Shown: piece by piece, positions 18,640 through 26,981 of the stretch
Layout: each line of letters opens with the position of its first letter
Position numbering within the stretch: the first letter of the stretch is position 1
DNA from: Cytophagales bacterium
GTDB lineage: Bacteria > Pseudomonadota > Gammaproteobacteria > Burkholderiales > Burkholderiaceae_C
Direction of reading: 5' to 3'
Length of the DNA stretch: 64,000 nt
NCBI GenBank assembly: GCA_030054145.1
Contig: JASGCK010000001.1
Coordinates: 248,001-312,000, forward strand
Program-made: the position numbers and the translations under genes
The notes under the pieces: model-generated
Told to the model about the DNA's origin: nothing
Databases searched by the model: none
The model's input: only the letters and a program-made list of their open reading frames with translations

Positions 18640-19536
18640 TTATTTCGTGTTGGAAGAGGGGTTCATCCTTTTTTGCAACCAAATCGCAATGGGAATCCAT
18701 CCAAGCCACATTATGAAATCAACAACCTCTTCGCCAATGTGCCAGCCTGGCTCAAACATTGGGTGCATCACGATACGTTCCTCTAGGATAGAAAATAAAC
18801 CCAGCCAAACAATGACGAATCCAAGTAAGAACCATTGTGTTTTATGGGATTGAGACAGACGACGCCAAAAAACAGGCAGCACGACAAGGGCTATCGCCAA
18901 GGTGTATGCGGGCAATGTTATCCATCGATGATCCGCGACCCAAGATTTGATCATAGGCTCTCCCAGCATCATTTTGACCGCAGTCCAAGCCAAGATTGCG
19001 CCACCCAGCGTGATGATGTGCGGGAAGCGCCCGACGAGCTTGAGCACCAACTGGCTACCAAACATAATAATGGGCACGCTAATGAGCAAGCCGATGATGA
19101 CCAGCAGCACATTTCCGTGGGCAGCGCCGCCTACTGCGAGTACGTTTTCTATCCCCATCGCTATATCCGCAAGCACAATGGTCATAACGGCTTGACGAAC
19201 GCTTGCGTCAGCGCTCACCTGAATGGTGTCAGCCTCGTCACGCTGTGGCCGCACAAGTTTAAAAGCGATGTATAGCAAAAGTGCGCCGCCAACAAGCAAA
19301 AAGCCTGGAATTTTGAGTAGCCAAACAACAAAAATGGAGGCGATACCGCGAACCACAACCGCCGCAACGCTACCCCAAATTAAAACTTTGCGCTGCATAT
19401 GCAGCGGAACTTGACGAGCCGCCAGTGCAATGACGATTGCGTTGTCGCCCGCTAGGGCTAAATCAATCAGGATGATGGTTAAAAGCGCGGATAAAAAAAT
19501 GGGGCTTGTGAGTTCGGATAATGACATGAGTTCCAT
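18640..19536 (-). CDS. TerC-family membrane protein (probable Mn2+ exporter or metal handling)
   Basis: The 298-residue integral membrane protein of the TerC/Alx family has about nine hydrophobic segments. The family signature acidic motifs are LIDLALAGDNAIVIALA (about 21-37) and LADIAMGIENVLAVGGAA (about 122-139). Related proteins export manganese to protect secreted metalloproteins. AGGAG lies 5 bases before the ATG. The leader upstream resembles the yybP-ykoY manganese riboswitch, supporting a role in Mn homeostasis. About 60 C-terminal residues extend past the core family. Substrate is inference. Confidence 0.9.
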   Translation of the reverse strand: MELMSLSELTSPIFLSALLTIILIDLALAGDNAIVIALAARQVPLHMQRKVLIWGSVAAVVVRGIASIFVVWLLKIPGFLLVGGALLLYIAFKLVRPQRDEADTIQVSADASVRQAVMTIVLADIAMGIENVLAVGGAAHGNVLLVIIGLLISVPIIMFGSQLVLKLVGRFPHIITLGGAILAWTAVKMMLGEPMIKSWVADHRWITLPAYTLAIALVVLPVFWRRLSQSHKTQWFLLGFVIVWLGLFSILEERIVMHPMFEPGWHIGEEVVDFIMWLGWIPIAIWLQKRMNPSSNTK

Positions 19537-19551
19537 GAGGGCTCCTAAAAA

Positions 19552-19690
19552 ACATGGTCTCAGTCTCGCTTAACAAGTTAGTACGCCTGATGCGCACCAA
19601 CCGCTACGTTGCCGGACTGGTTTGAAGACAGTCGTGTTGACGACAACGCGTCACCAAAAAACTGGTGACAAAAGCTACTCCCCGATGGCG
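19552..19690 (-). promoter_or_regulatory. Probable yybP-ykoY (Mn2+) riboswitch upstream of the terC-family gene
   Basis: The minus-strand leader carries the hallmark GGGGAGTAGC (19683-19674). It continues with a GTCACCA/TGGTGAC hairpin, a GTCGTCAACACGACT segment and AGCGAGACTGAGACC just before the ribosome-binding site. This order, and the TerC-family gene it precedes, fit the manganese-sensing class. A covariance-model search has not been run. A TATGAT box at 19700-19695 could be the promoter. Confidence 0.75.
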
Positions 19691-19729
19691 CGAAATCATA
19701 GCATAGCCGCGAAGTACGGCGGCGCAGAT

Positions 19730-20424
19730 TTAATCTAACAAGGAAAATCCTAGCCAAACTCCAGCAGTCATGACGCATAAGCTAGTCAACATCTGCATAC
19801 CAAACTTAGCGCCACCAACTTGAAAAGCAATCAAGCTTTTCGATCCTGCATTGACCGTAAATGAAATAAGAATGGGCAAGAGTGCTTGATTGGCGGTTAA
19901 TTTATGTTGGGTGATGAGTGCGCCCAAAGATGGAATCACAGCATGTGCATCAGCTAGTCCTGATACGGCTGCAATGATGGGCAAACTCTGCGAGCCTAAT
20001 TTGGCAAAAATGACAGCGCCTAACAATGCGGTGAATGACACAAGGGCAGCAAGTGTGAGCACACTTTGAGTGTCTGGATCAGCGTCGCCACGTTTGAAAT
20101 AATCGCTCCCAAAACAGCGTTCTTTTGTGTTCCATTTTGCTGTTTATAAATGGTTCCCATAGAGTAGATGGCCGCCGTGCTTGATGCAAAGCCACTCAGG
20201 AACCCTGTCACTATCAAACCGACTTTGTTACCAAACAGCAGTACGGATATTTTCCCCAACGCTGCAATGCAGATGAGTACAACAATGAATTGTGTGATGA
20301 CGTGTGGGTTGAGCGCGTTATAGGGGCCCATGAGTCGGTCTGGGAGTGCAAGCCAGCTGACGACGGCTATCCCAAGGAATACTCCCAGATGAATTAATTT
20401 TTTTGTATGTAGCATCTCGCGCAA
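19730..20424 (-). pseudogene. DUF4010 / MgtC-like membrane protein, frameshifted
   Basis: Two adjacent reading frames together make one hydrophobic protein of about 230 residues with the DUF4010 pattern. The first (20424-20020) has GPYNALNPHVITQFIVVLIC and LSGFASSTAAIYSMG, ending sensibly at ATLIQTL. The second (to 19730) picks up at VLTLAALVSFTALLGAV and continues with SGLADAHAVIPSLG. The join falls at an AAA (20067-20065 on the minus strand), where two bases too many, or one too few, break the frame. A sequencing error is possible. The usual N-terminal MgtC half is absent. The start is TTG at 20424 or ATG at 20415. Function unknown. Confidence 0.75.
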
Positions 20425-20871
20425 TCATTTCTTCCCTGTCGAGCCATAGCCGCCAACGCCTCGCTCGCTGGCTGGAAACTCACTCACCACGTTGAGTGTC
20501 GCTTGCACCACCGGCACGATGACTAACTGCGCGAGGCGCTCCATTGGCTCGATGGTGAAGGCGGTGCTACTTCGATTCCACGCGCTCACCATTAGCTGGC
20601 CTTGGTAGTCGGAGTCGATGAGACCCACCAAGTTCCCCAGCACAATGCCGTGTTTGTGTCCAAGGCCCGAGCGCGGCAGTATGAGTGCAGCGTAGTTGGG
20701 GTCGTGCAGATACATCGCCATGCCTGTGGGCACGAGCTGCCAAGCGTTCGGTGCCAGCGTAAGCGGTTCGTCGAGACAAGCTCGCAGATCAAGCCCCGCG
20801 CTGCCTGCCGTGGCGTAGGCGGGCATCTGTGCCTTCAAGCGCTCGTCTAAGATTTTGATGTCGATCTTCAT
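20425..20871 (-). CDS. dut: dUTP diphosphatase
   Basis: Hydrolyses dUTP to dUMP and pyrophosphate, keeping uracil out of DNA and feeding thymidylate synthesis; homotrimer. All five motifs are visible in 148 residues, including [11 protein letters not shown] (motif 1), [22 protein letters not shown] (motifs 2-3 region, about 65-86), RLAQLVIVP (motif 4) and the C-terminal [10 protein letters not shown] (motif 5). It lies 16 bases downstream of coaBC, as in many betaproteobacteria. Confidence 0.98.
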   Translation of the reverse strand: MKIDIKILDERLKAQMPAYATAGSAGLDLRACLDEPLTLAPNAWQLVPTGMAMYLHDPNYAALILPRSGLGHKHGIVLGNLVGLIDSDYQGQLMVSAWNRSSTAFTIEPMERLAQLVIVPVVQATLNVVSEFPASERGVGGYGSTGKK

Positions 20872-20887
20872 GTGGGTTCTTTGTCGG

Positions 20888-22159
20888 TTAAGGATTTAAT
20901 CTTTGCGCAAGCTCAAGCACCAGTGCGCGAGCCAGTGCTATTTTGGCTGCGCGTGGCAATTCTTTGGTGCCGTTTGCATCCACCAAAAGCAGGGCGTTGT
21001 CGTCCATGCCAAAAGTGGCGGGACCGATATTGCCAACCAAAAGCGGCACGCCTTTGCGTTCGCGTTTGGCGCGTGCGTGAGCTTCCAAATGTTCGCTCTC
21101 CGCCGCAAAGCCAACGCAGTACAGGCTTCCAGCCAATGGGTACGAGGTTGCGCGGGGCGAAGCCGCAACCGTCGCAAGAATATCGGTGTTCTCTACAAAG
21201 CTCAAAATCGGTGCTGCGCTTTCCCCATTTTTGCCCGAGCCATCTTTTTTGATTTTGTGCGTGGCTGCATTCGCAGGCCGCCAATCCGCTACCGCTGCCG
21301 TGGCGATAAAGATGTCAGCGTTATCCACATTGGCTTGCACGGCTTTGAGCATATCGTTGGCAGAAATAACGGGAATTGTTTGAACACCCCTTGGCGAGTC
21401 AAGCGCAGTGCGGCCTGCGACCAAGGTGACCTCGCAGCCCGCATCCCGCATAGCCTCTGCGATAGCGAATCCCATTTTTCCGCTAGATAAATTGGTGATG
21501 CCGCGCACAGGGTCAATCGCCTCGTAGGTTGGACCTGCGGTGATAAGCGCCCGCTTGCCTGCTAGGACTTTGGGTGTGAAGTACGTCACTAAGTCGCTCA
21601 GTATGTCATTCGCCTCTAGCATTCGTCCGTCACCTACTTCGCCGCAGGCTTGATCGCCATTGCCCACATCTAGTAGATGCGCACCATCTGCTTTGAGCTG
21701 CGCCATATTGCGCTGCGTGGCGGGGTGCGCCCACATTTCGCGGTTCATGGCGGGAGCAAGAATGAGCGGCACACCGCTTGGCTTTGCAAGGCACAGCAGA
21801 CTGAGCAAGTCGTCAGCGCGACCGTGCAATAACTTGGCCATGAAGTCGGCGCTGGCAGGCGCGATGAGCACGGCATCTGCGCCGCGTGTGAGGTTGATGT
21901 GCGCCATGTTGTTGGCAATGGCATGACCTGAGCCATCGGTTGCCGCTTTGCTATCCCACTGCGAGGTAAACACTTCGCGCCCCGAGAGCGCTTGCATGGT
22001 GAGCGCCGTCATAAACTGCGTGGCAGCTTCGGTCATCACCACTTGTACAGACGCGCCAGCCTTTACCAGCGCACGGCATAGCTCAGCAGCTTTGTACGCG
22101 GCAATGCCGCCGCTCAGGCCTAGAACGATGTGTTTATTTTTGATGGGGTCGGTTGACAT
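20888..22159 (-). CDS. coaBC: Bifunctional phosphopantothenoylcysteine decarboxylase / phosphopantothenate-cysteine ligase
   Basis: Two successive steps of coenzyme A synthesis in one protein. The N-terminal CoaC flavoprotein domain (about 1-190) shows [16 protein letters not shown], the catalytic His region [20 protein letters not shown] and [10 protein letters not shown] with the redox cysteine. The CoaB domain (about 200-423) shows [19 protein letters not shown] and [12 protein letters not shown]. It has 423 residues, normal length. It is followed after 16 bases by dut on the same strand. Confidence 0.97.
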   Translation of the reverse strand: MSTDPIKNKHIVLGLSGGIAAYKAAELCRALVKAGASVQVVMTEAATQFMTALTMQALSGREVFTSQWDSKAATDGSGHAIANNMAHINLTRGADAVLIAPASADFMAKLLHGRADDLLSLLCLAKPSGVPLILAPAMNREMWAHPATQRNMAQLKADGAHLLDVGNGDQACGEVGDGRMLEANDILSDLVTYFTPKVLAGKRALITAGPTYEAIDPVRGITNLSSGKMGFAIAEAMRDAGCEVTLVAGRTALDSPRGVQTIPVISANDMLKAVQANVDNADIFIATAAVADWRPANAATHKIKKDGSGKNGESAAPILSFVENTDILATVAASPRATSYPLAGSLYCVGFAAESEHLEAHARAKRERKGVPLLVGNIGPATFGMDDNALLLVDANGTKELPRAAKIALARALVLELAQRLNP

Positions 22160-22254
22160 GGCAGGGATGTTACAAGATTAAGGCGTTAACGTGAAAGACA
22201 CGCGCTGATAGGCAAGCATAAGCCCCGCTGCATGCGGCTTGTAAGATGAAATGG

Positions 22255-23565
22255 TTAGGTTGATATTGGGTTGATACATTGTCCCGCCACGACCACAGTA
22301 GTCACGGCGGATTTGTCGCATCCGAACACATAGGCATCCAGTACATAGTCGATCGCCACACCTTGCAAGCCCGATGCAGAAGCATCCAGCACCACCGCGT
22401 CAGCACGCGCACCCACCTTGAGTCCCCAAGCATTGAAGCCCGCAGCCCGCCCCCCGCCTTGCACGGCGGCATTGAATAGCCGTGCAGCCACACTGGTATT
22501 GGCTTGCGAAGCCAGCACATTGCGCTGCCGCAACTGTAGGCGCTGTCCATACTCCAGCCAGCGCAATTCTTCACGCCAATCGCGGCTAACGTGGCTGTCG
22601 GAACCAATGGCGAGCGGGATGCCTGCGTCCAACCAATAGCGCATATCGGTCAGACCATCTCCCAAATTGGCCTCAGTGGTGGGGCACATGACAAGAGCTG
22701 CACACGATTGGGCGACAAGATTGATCTCGGCATGACTCGCGTGGGTTGCATGAACTAACTGCCAGCGCACATCAAGTGGGATGTGGCTTGCGAGGTGTTC
22801 AATGGGGCGAGCGCCCGTGACTCGCAAGCAGTCATCAACCTCGCCCGTTTGCTCAGATATGTGAATGTGAATGGAAATGTCAGCATCGGATACCAAGGTG
22901 TGTAGCGCTTGAATAGACGCCATACTGGCACCGCGCAGCGAGTGAATCGCCAGGCCTGCATTCACCAACGGATGCTGTGCCTGCTTGATAGCTAGGTGCA
23001 TTTGCCACACGGAATCTGCCGAGCTGGCAAAGCGGCGCTGGTCGGGTCGCAAACTGGTGGCTTCGAACCCAGCGCGCTCATACAAAACAGGCAGTAGCGT
23101 GAGGCCAATTCCAGCCGTTTTGGCTGCTCGAACCAAAGCCCAAGACATTTCAAGCGGATCAGAGTAGGGTGATCCGTCCGGTGAGTGGTGCAAATAATGA
23201 AATTCGCACACCTGTGTATAGCCGCCTTGCAGCATTTCACGGTAGAGCTGGGTGGCGACAGACTCTAATTGTGCGGGGCTGATTTTCAGAGCCACTTGGT
23301 ACATCTGATCGCGCCATGACCAAAAGTTATCGCTTGGGCTGGCCGAGCGCTGCTCGGTCATACCAACAAACGCACGTTGAAACGCATGACTGTGGGCGTT
23401 GACCATGCCTGGTAGTACGTAGCCGTCTAAGACCAATGCATCAACTGGCGGCGTTTGAACGCCGCACGCAATCTTGTCCCAAAAACCCTGCGAGTCCACG
23501 CTGAGTAAAACCTTGTCTTGCAAGCGTCCATCAATCCATGCGTGCGTAGTCCAAAACAAGCTCAT
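22255..23565 (-). CDS. hutF: Formimidoylglutamate deiminase HutF
   Basis: Converts N-formimidoyl-L-glutamate to N-formyl-L-glutamate and ammonia in the five-step histidine route. This 436-residue amidohydrolase has the metal motif VNAHSHAFQRAF, CEFHYLHHSPDG, HIHISEQTGEVDD and LAIGSDSHVSRDWREELR, all typical of HutF. The ATG at 23565 overlaps the hutG stop (ATGA); the few residues before it in the longer frame come from hutG. It is the last gene of the hutCDIGF arm. Confidence 0.96.
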   Translation of the reverse strand: MSLFWTTHAWIDGRLQDKVLLSVDSQGFWDKIACGVQTPPVDALVLDGYVLPGMVNAHSHAFQRAFVGMTEQRSASPSDNFWSWRDQMYQVALKISPAQLESVATQLYREMLQGGYTQVCEFHYLHHSPDGSPYSDPLEMSWALVRAAKTAGIGLTLLPVLYERAGFEATSLRPDQRRFASSADSVWQMHLAIKQAQHPLVNAGLAIHSLRGASMASIQALHTLVSDADISIHIHISEQTGEVDDCLRVTGARPIEHLASHIPLDVRWQLVHATHASHAEINLVAQSCAALVMCPTTEANLGDGLTDMRYWLDAGIPLAIGSDSHVSRDWREELRWLEYGQRLQLRQRNVLASQANTSVAARLFNAAVQGGGRAAGFNAWGLKVGARADAVVLDASASGLQGVAIDYVLDAYVFGCDKSAVTTVVVAGQCINPIST

Positions 23566-24371
23566 GGTGCAGGCTTCCAATTCAGCATGGTTTGCAACAA
23601 GGCCTGCAGCGTAGGCGCCAGTTGTGCGGCGCGGGCGGCATCCAATTCAAAATGCTCGGGGTCAGGATCGTGCTCTTGCATATAAGTAGACCAGCACATC
23701 TCTAGCTGCACTGCATGAATGTTTTGTGCCGGATTGCCGTAGGTGCGCGTGATGTAGCCGCCTTTAAATCGGCCGTTAAAAATATGGCTTAGCTGCGTAT
23801 GCGGCGGTGCCTGCAAAGTCGCTTCTAGCATAGCTTGCAGGCTGGCGGCACAGCTGGCACCGTTGTTGGTTCCCATATTGAGGTCGGGCAGTCGCCCTTC
23901 AAACAGCCACGGCACGGTTGACTTGATGCTGTGCCCATCCCACAAAAGCGCGTAACCGTGCTGGGCTTTGATGCGTGCCAATTCGGCTTGCAAGGCGGTG
24001 TGATACGGCTGCCAATACAGCGCTTTGCGCCGCTCAATTTCGGCAAGATCAGGTGGCGCAACTTTGTAAATCGATTCGCCCGTAAAAGCGCGCGTCGGGC
24101 ACAGCTCGGTGTTGTTGTTGCCCGCATACATGGGCTGATTGTCGGGTGGTCGATTCAAATCAATGACATAGCGCGAGTAGTGCGGCTCGATCATGGACGC
24201 ACCTAAATCTTTAGAAAAAGCATAGAGCTTGTCCAAAAACCAATCGGTGTCGGGTGTTTGCAAAGCCTTGTCGGACAAGGTGTGGTGCAAATCATCGGGA
24301 ATTTGCGTGCCCGCATGGGGGACGCTGACCAAGAGCGGCAGTGTGCCAGTGTGGAGTGTGAATGGGATCAT
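23562..24371 (-). CDS. hutG: N-formylglutamate deformylase HutG
   Basis: Final step of the pathway: N-formylglutamate to glutamate and formate. The 269-residue protein shows SVPHAGTQIPDDL at the N-terminus, RYVIDLNRPPDN, and LLWDGHSIKS with metal-binding Asp/His, and ends with VQLEMCWSTYM, matching the N-formylglutamate amidohydrolase family. The chosen ATG at 24371 overlaps the hutI stop in ATGA; the stop overlaps the hutF start the same way, so hutI-hutG-hutF are translationally linked. Confidence 0.96.
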   Translation of the reverse strand: MIPFTLHTGTLPLLVSVPHAGTQIPDDLHHTLSDKALQTPDTDWFLDKLYAFSKDLGASMIEPHYSRYVIDLNRPPDNQPMYAGNNNTELCPTRAFTGESIYKVAPPDLAEIERRKALYWQPYHTALQAELARIKAQHGYALLWDGHSIKSTVPWLFEGRLPDLNMGTNNGASCAASLQAMLEATLQAPPHTQLSHIFNGRFKGGYITRTYGNPAQNIHAVQLEMCWSTYMQEHDPDPEHFELDAARAAQLAPTLQALLQTMLNWKPAP

Positions 24372-25579
24372 GATGCGATGAGTTGATAGAGCGGATGGGA
24401 GCCGCCAAACGGATAGCAAAGTTGATTGGGGTGATCCACGTTCCACACCGCTAAATCGGCACGCTGACCCACGGCAAGTGTGCCTCGATCTTGCAAACCC
24501 AATGCACGTGAGGCCTGCAAGGTCATGCCCGCAAAGGCTTCTAGCGGCGTGAGTTTAAAGAAAGTGCAAGCCATGCTCAGCATCAAAAGCGGTGAGAGCG
24601 TGGGTGAGCTGCCCGGGTTGTGATCCGTAGCAATCGCAATCGGCACGCCTGCATCACGCAGTGCTTGGATGGGCGGCAATTTGGTTTCGCGCAAAAAATA
24701 ATAAGCGCCAGGCAACAGCACGGCGACGGTGCCAGCAGACTTCATGGCCGCTATGCCGCTGGCGGACAGGTGCTCTAAATGGTCGCAAGACATGGCACCA
24801 AAGCTGGCAGCCAGTGCCGATCCGCCCAAATCCGATAACTGCTCGGCATGCAGTTTGACTGGCAACCCCAGCGCCTTGGCCGCTTCAAATACACGGCGCG
24901 TTTGGGCGGTTGAAAACCCAATACCTTCGCAAAACGCATCCACGGCATCCACCAAGCCCTCGCTATGCAAGCGCGGCAGCCACTCGCACACGGCGCTGAT
25001 GTAGTCGTCAGGGCGATCCGCAAATTCGGGCGGCAGAGCATGTGCCGCTAGGTAGGTCGTTTTGACGGTGATGCCAAGCGCCTGCCCCACTTTTCTTGCG
25101 ATGCGCAAGGATCTGGCTTCATCCAACTCCGATAGGCCATAACCTGATTTAATTTCAATCGTCGCCACGCCCTCGGCCATGAGGGATTTGGCACGAATGA
25201 GAGCACTTTGCAACAATTGTTCGTCATTGGCAGCGCGGGTGGCAGCCACGGTCGATTTGATGCCACCGCCCGCACGGGCAATCTCTTCATAGGTCGCGCC
25301 TTGCAGCCGCATTTCAAACTCGTTAGCACGGTTGCCGACATAGACCAAATGCGTGTGGCAATCGATCAGGGCTGGGGTGATGAGCCGCCCTTGCATGTCC
25401 ACCTCCAGCACAGCATCGGCCTGCAGCCCAAGCGCTATGCGGCTTGCAGGCCAATCAGCCATAGCCCCCAGCCAAGCAATGCGGCTGTTTTGCACGAGCA
25501 GTGCTGCGTTGTCCAGCAAGCCCCAGTCGCTGGTGGGTGCAAGGGTTGCGAGTTTGGCGTGGGTGTACAAGGTTGACAT
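24368..25579 (-). CDS. hutI: Imidazolonepropionase HutI
   Basis: Hydrolyses 4-imidazolone-5-propionate to formimidoylglutamate. The 403-residue amidohydrolase has ITPALIDCHTHLVYVGNRANEF with the HxH metal motif, GGGIKSTVAATRAA, IKSGYGL, VKLHAEQLSDLGGS and IATDHNPGSSP, the standard HutI signature set. It follows hutD after 78 bases, a gap holding nothing recognisable, and overlaps hutG by four bases. Confidence 0.97.
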   Translation of the reverse strand: MSTLYTHAKLATLAPTSDWGLLDNAALLVQNSRIAWLGAMADWPASRIALGLQADAVLEVDMQGRLITPALIDCHTHLVYVGNRANEFEMRLQGATYEEIARAGGGIKSTVAATRAANDEQLLQSALIRAKSLMAEGVATIEIKSGYGLSELDEARSLRIARKVGQALGITVKTTYLAAHALPPEFADRPDDYISAVCEWLPRLHSEGLVDAVDAFCEGIGFSTAQTRRVFEAAKALGLPVKLHAEQLSDLGGSALAASFGAMSCDHLEHLSASGIAAMKSAGTVAVLLPGAYYFLRETKLPPIQALRDAGVPIAIATDHNPGSSPTLSPLLMLSMACTFFKLTPLEAFAGMTLQASRALGLQDRGTLAVGQRADLAVWNVDHPNQLCYPFGGSHPLYQLIAS

Positions 25580-25657
25580 GGCGCAATTATGAAGTGGCTG
25601 GCACAGCCATGATGTTTGGTATTTCGCAGCCCATCAACAATAAAAACAAGCGCGGCA

Positions 25658-26176
25658 TCAATCAAATCCGATCCACCAGCCCACGCATTCACTTGCTTGG
25701 GCGGCACTGGGGGCCGTGATCTGAGCGGGTGCATGCAGCCATAAAAGCGTTTGCGCTCGTTTGTCAAAAAACCCACGAGCGACGTTTTTTTGTCCCGCAT
25801 AAGCCCGTGTCAAAGTCGCCACATGCCCCGCTTTGCCCATCACGTTTAAATCTCGGGTTGCCCCGCCAATCAGTTGGCAATCAGGGGCATCTGCACCGTC
25901 AAACATCAACGGTGCAGAGTCTTGCGTCACCACCTCCAAGCGATCGGCAAATTGCAATCGCACACCCACACCCTCAATCACCGCAAAAGCCCGTTGCACA
26001 CCCACAAAGCTGGAGAATGCGCCGTCCTGTGTGATGTCGGCCACACTGATACGCAATTGCCAGTCGTCCTTGGATGGCCAAGTGAGCAACTCGCGTGTCA
26101 CACCACCGCCATTCTTCCAAGGTTGGGGTGGGCAGTCTGCGGTGCGTATGTGCAAGGGTGACAAATCAAGGCTCAT
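25658..26176 (-). CDS. hutD: HutD family protein
   Basis: A cupin-like protein conserved in hut operons. In Pseudomonas it is needed for proper growth on histidine and is thought to limit hut expression by binding formylglutamate; the mechanism is not fully known. The 172 residues start with PWKNGGGVTRELLTWP and contain LRISVADITQDGAFSSF, the most conserved HutD blocks. The start overlaps the hutC 3' end by 11 bases. Confidence 0.92.
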   Translation of the reverse strand: MSLDLSPLHIRTADCPPQPWKNGGGVTRELLTWPSKDDWQLRISVADITQDGAFSSFVGVQRAFAVIEGVGVRLQFADRLEVVTQDSAPLMFDGADAPDCQLIGGATRDLNVMGKAGHVATLTRAYAGQKNVARGFFDKRAQTLLWLHAPAQITAPSAAQASECVGWWIGFD

Positions 26177-26885
26177 AGTGATCTTTGAGAATGTGGCGCG
26201 TGCCAGGGTGCACGAGACGCGCCAAGGTAATCGGTATGCCTTGACTGAGGGTTCTTCGCACCACGATTAGGCAAGCGTCTTTGGGATCAATATTTAACAA
26301 CTGAGCTTCATGTTTCGTTGCAAATCCTGCCTCAATCGTGTACTGGGCTTGCCACAAAGGGGCCACTTGCAGCAAATAAGCTGTTGGTGTGATGTGCGTA
26401 AAGTCAATACTCAAATAATCGGGTGCCCATAGCGGATTGACATAGCGGTCTTCGCATTGCAAAGCTAGGCCATTGTCGTAATGACTAAGGCGCGAATGGA
26501 AAACGGGGCTGCCCTCTAGTACACCCAGCTGCAGTGCCAGCGCGGGCGTTGCTGTGGTTTCTTGCAGCACGTCAACCACTGCATGGTGACGATGCCCTCT
26601 GGCTTCAATCTCTTCGTGCAAGTCGCGAATAGTGAGTGTGGAAGATATCTTTCCTAACTGAGCGGCGAATGTCCCTACGCCCTGAACGCGCTCAACCAAA
26701 CCCTCGGATTGCAGTTCACGCAGTGCACGGCTAACCGTCATACGGCTGACATTAAATTGGGCGACCAACTCAGCCTCAGACGGCATGGGAGAACCCAGAG
26801 GCCACGCACCTTTTGATAGTTCATGCTTGATGAAATGCTTAATCTTTTGGTAGGGAGCTCGGGCAAGTGGAGAAGGCTTAGGCAT
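26166..26885 (-). CDS. hutC: Histidine utilisation repressor HutC (GntR family)
   Basis: Represses hut genes and is released by urocanate. The 239-residue protein has an N-terminal winged helix-turn-helix (about 10-75: KIKHFIKHELSKGAWPLGSP, then FNVSRMTVSRALRELQSEGL and RVQGVGTFAA). The C-terminal UTRA effector domain (about 90-239) includes HSRLSHYDNGLALQCEDRYV. It is first in the hutCDIGF arm and divergent from hutU. The shared palindrome in the 96-base gap overlaps its own candidate promoter, so autoregulation is likely. Confidence 0.95.
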   Translation of the reverse strand: MPKPSPLARAPYQKIKHFIKHELSKGAWPLGSPMPSEAELVAQFNVSRMTVSRALRELQSEGLVERVQGVGTFAAQLGKISSTLTIRDLHEEIEARGHRHHAVVDVLQETTATPALALQLGVLEGSPVFHSRLSHYDNGLALQCEDRYVNPLWAPDYLSIDFTHITPTAYLLQVAPLWQAQYTIEAGFATKHEAQLLNIDPKDACLIVVRRTLSQGIPITLARLVHPGTRHILKDHYEP

Positions 26886-26918
26886 GCGCTAATTTTAGAG
26901 GTCATGCTTCTTTGCTGA

Positions 26919-26975
26919 CCTAGGGGAAAGTCCTAGGAAAATACAGTTGTCTGCGCTTGTCTAGACAAGTAAGAT
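26919..26975. promoter_or_regulatory. Divergent hutC/hutU control region with HutC-type operator
   Basis: CTTGTCTAGACAAG (26956-26969) is a perfect 14-base palindrome of the kind HutC/GntR regulators bind. Rightward promoter: TTGTCT (26947-26952), 17 bases, TAAGAT (26970-26975). Leftward promoter: TTGTCT (26968-26963 on the minus strand), 17 bases, TGTATT (26945-26940). The palindrome fills the rightward spacer and contains the leftward -35. Two further CCTAGG palindromes (26919-26924 and 26932-26937) lie in the hutC leader. Binding is inferred. Confidence 0.75.
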
Positions 26976-26981
26976 GAACTT

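Noticed and set aside
20065..20067. Programmed ribosomal frameshift site in DUF4010
   Set aside because: The bases around it (CTCAAAGTG) do not form a slippery X-XXY-YYZ heptamer and no downstream structure is evident; a plain frameshift mutation or sequencing error is simpler.
20903..21490. 195-codon plus-strand frame opposite coaBC
   Set aside because: It lies wholly antisense to coaBC, which has all expected motifs; the composition is typical of an antisense shadow.
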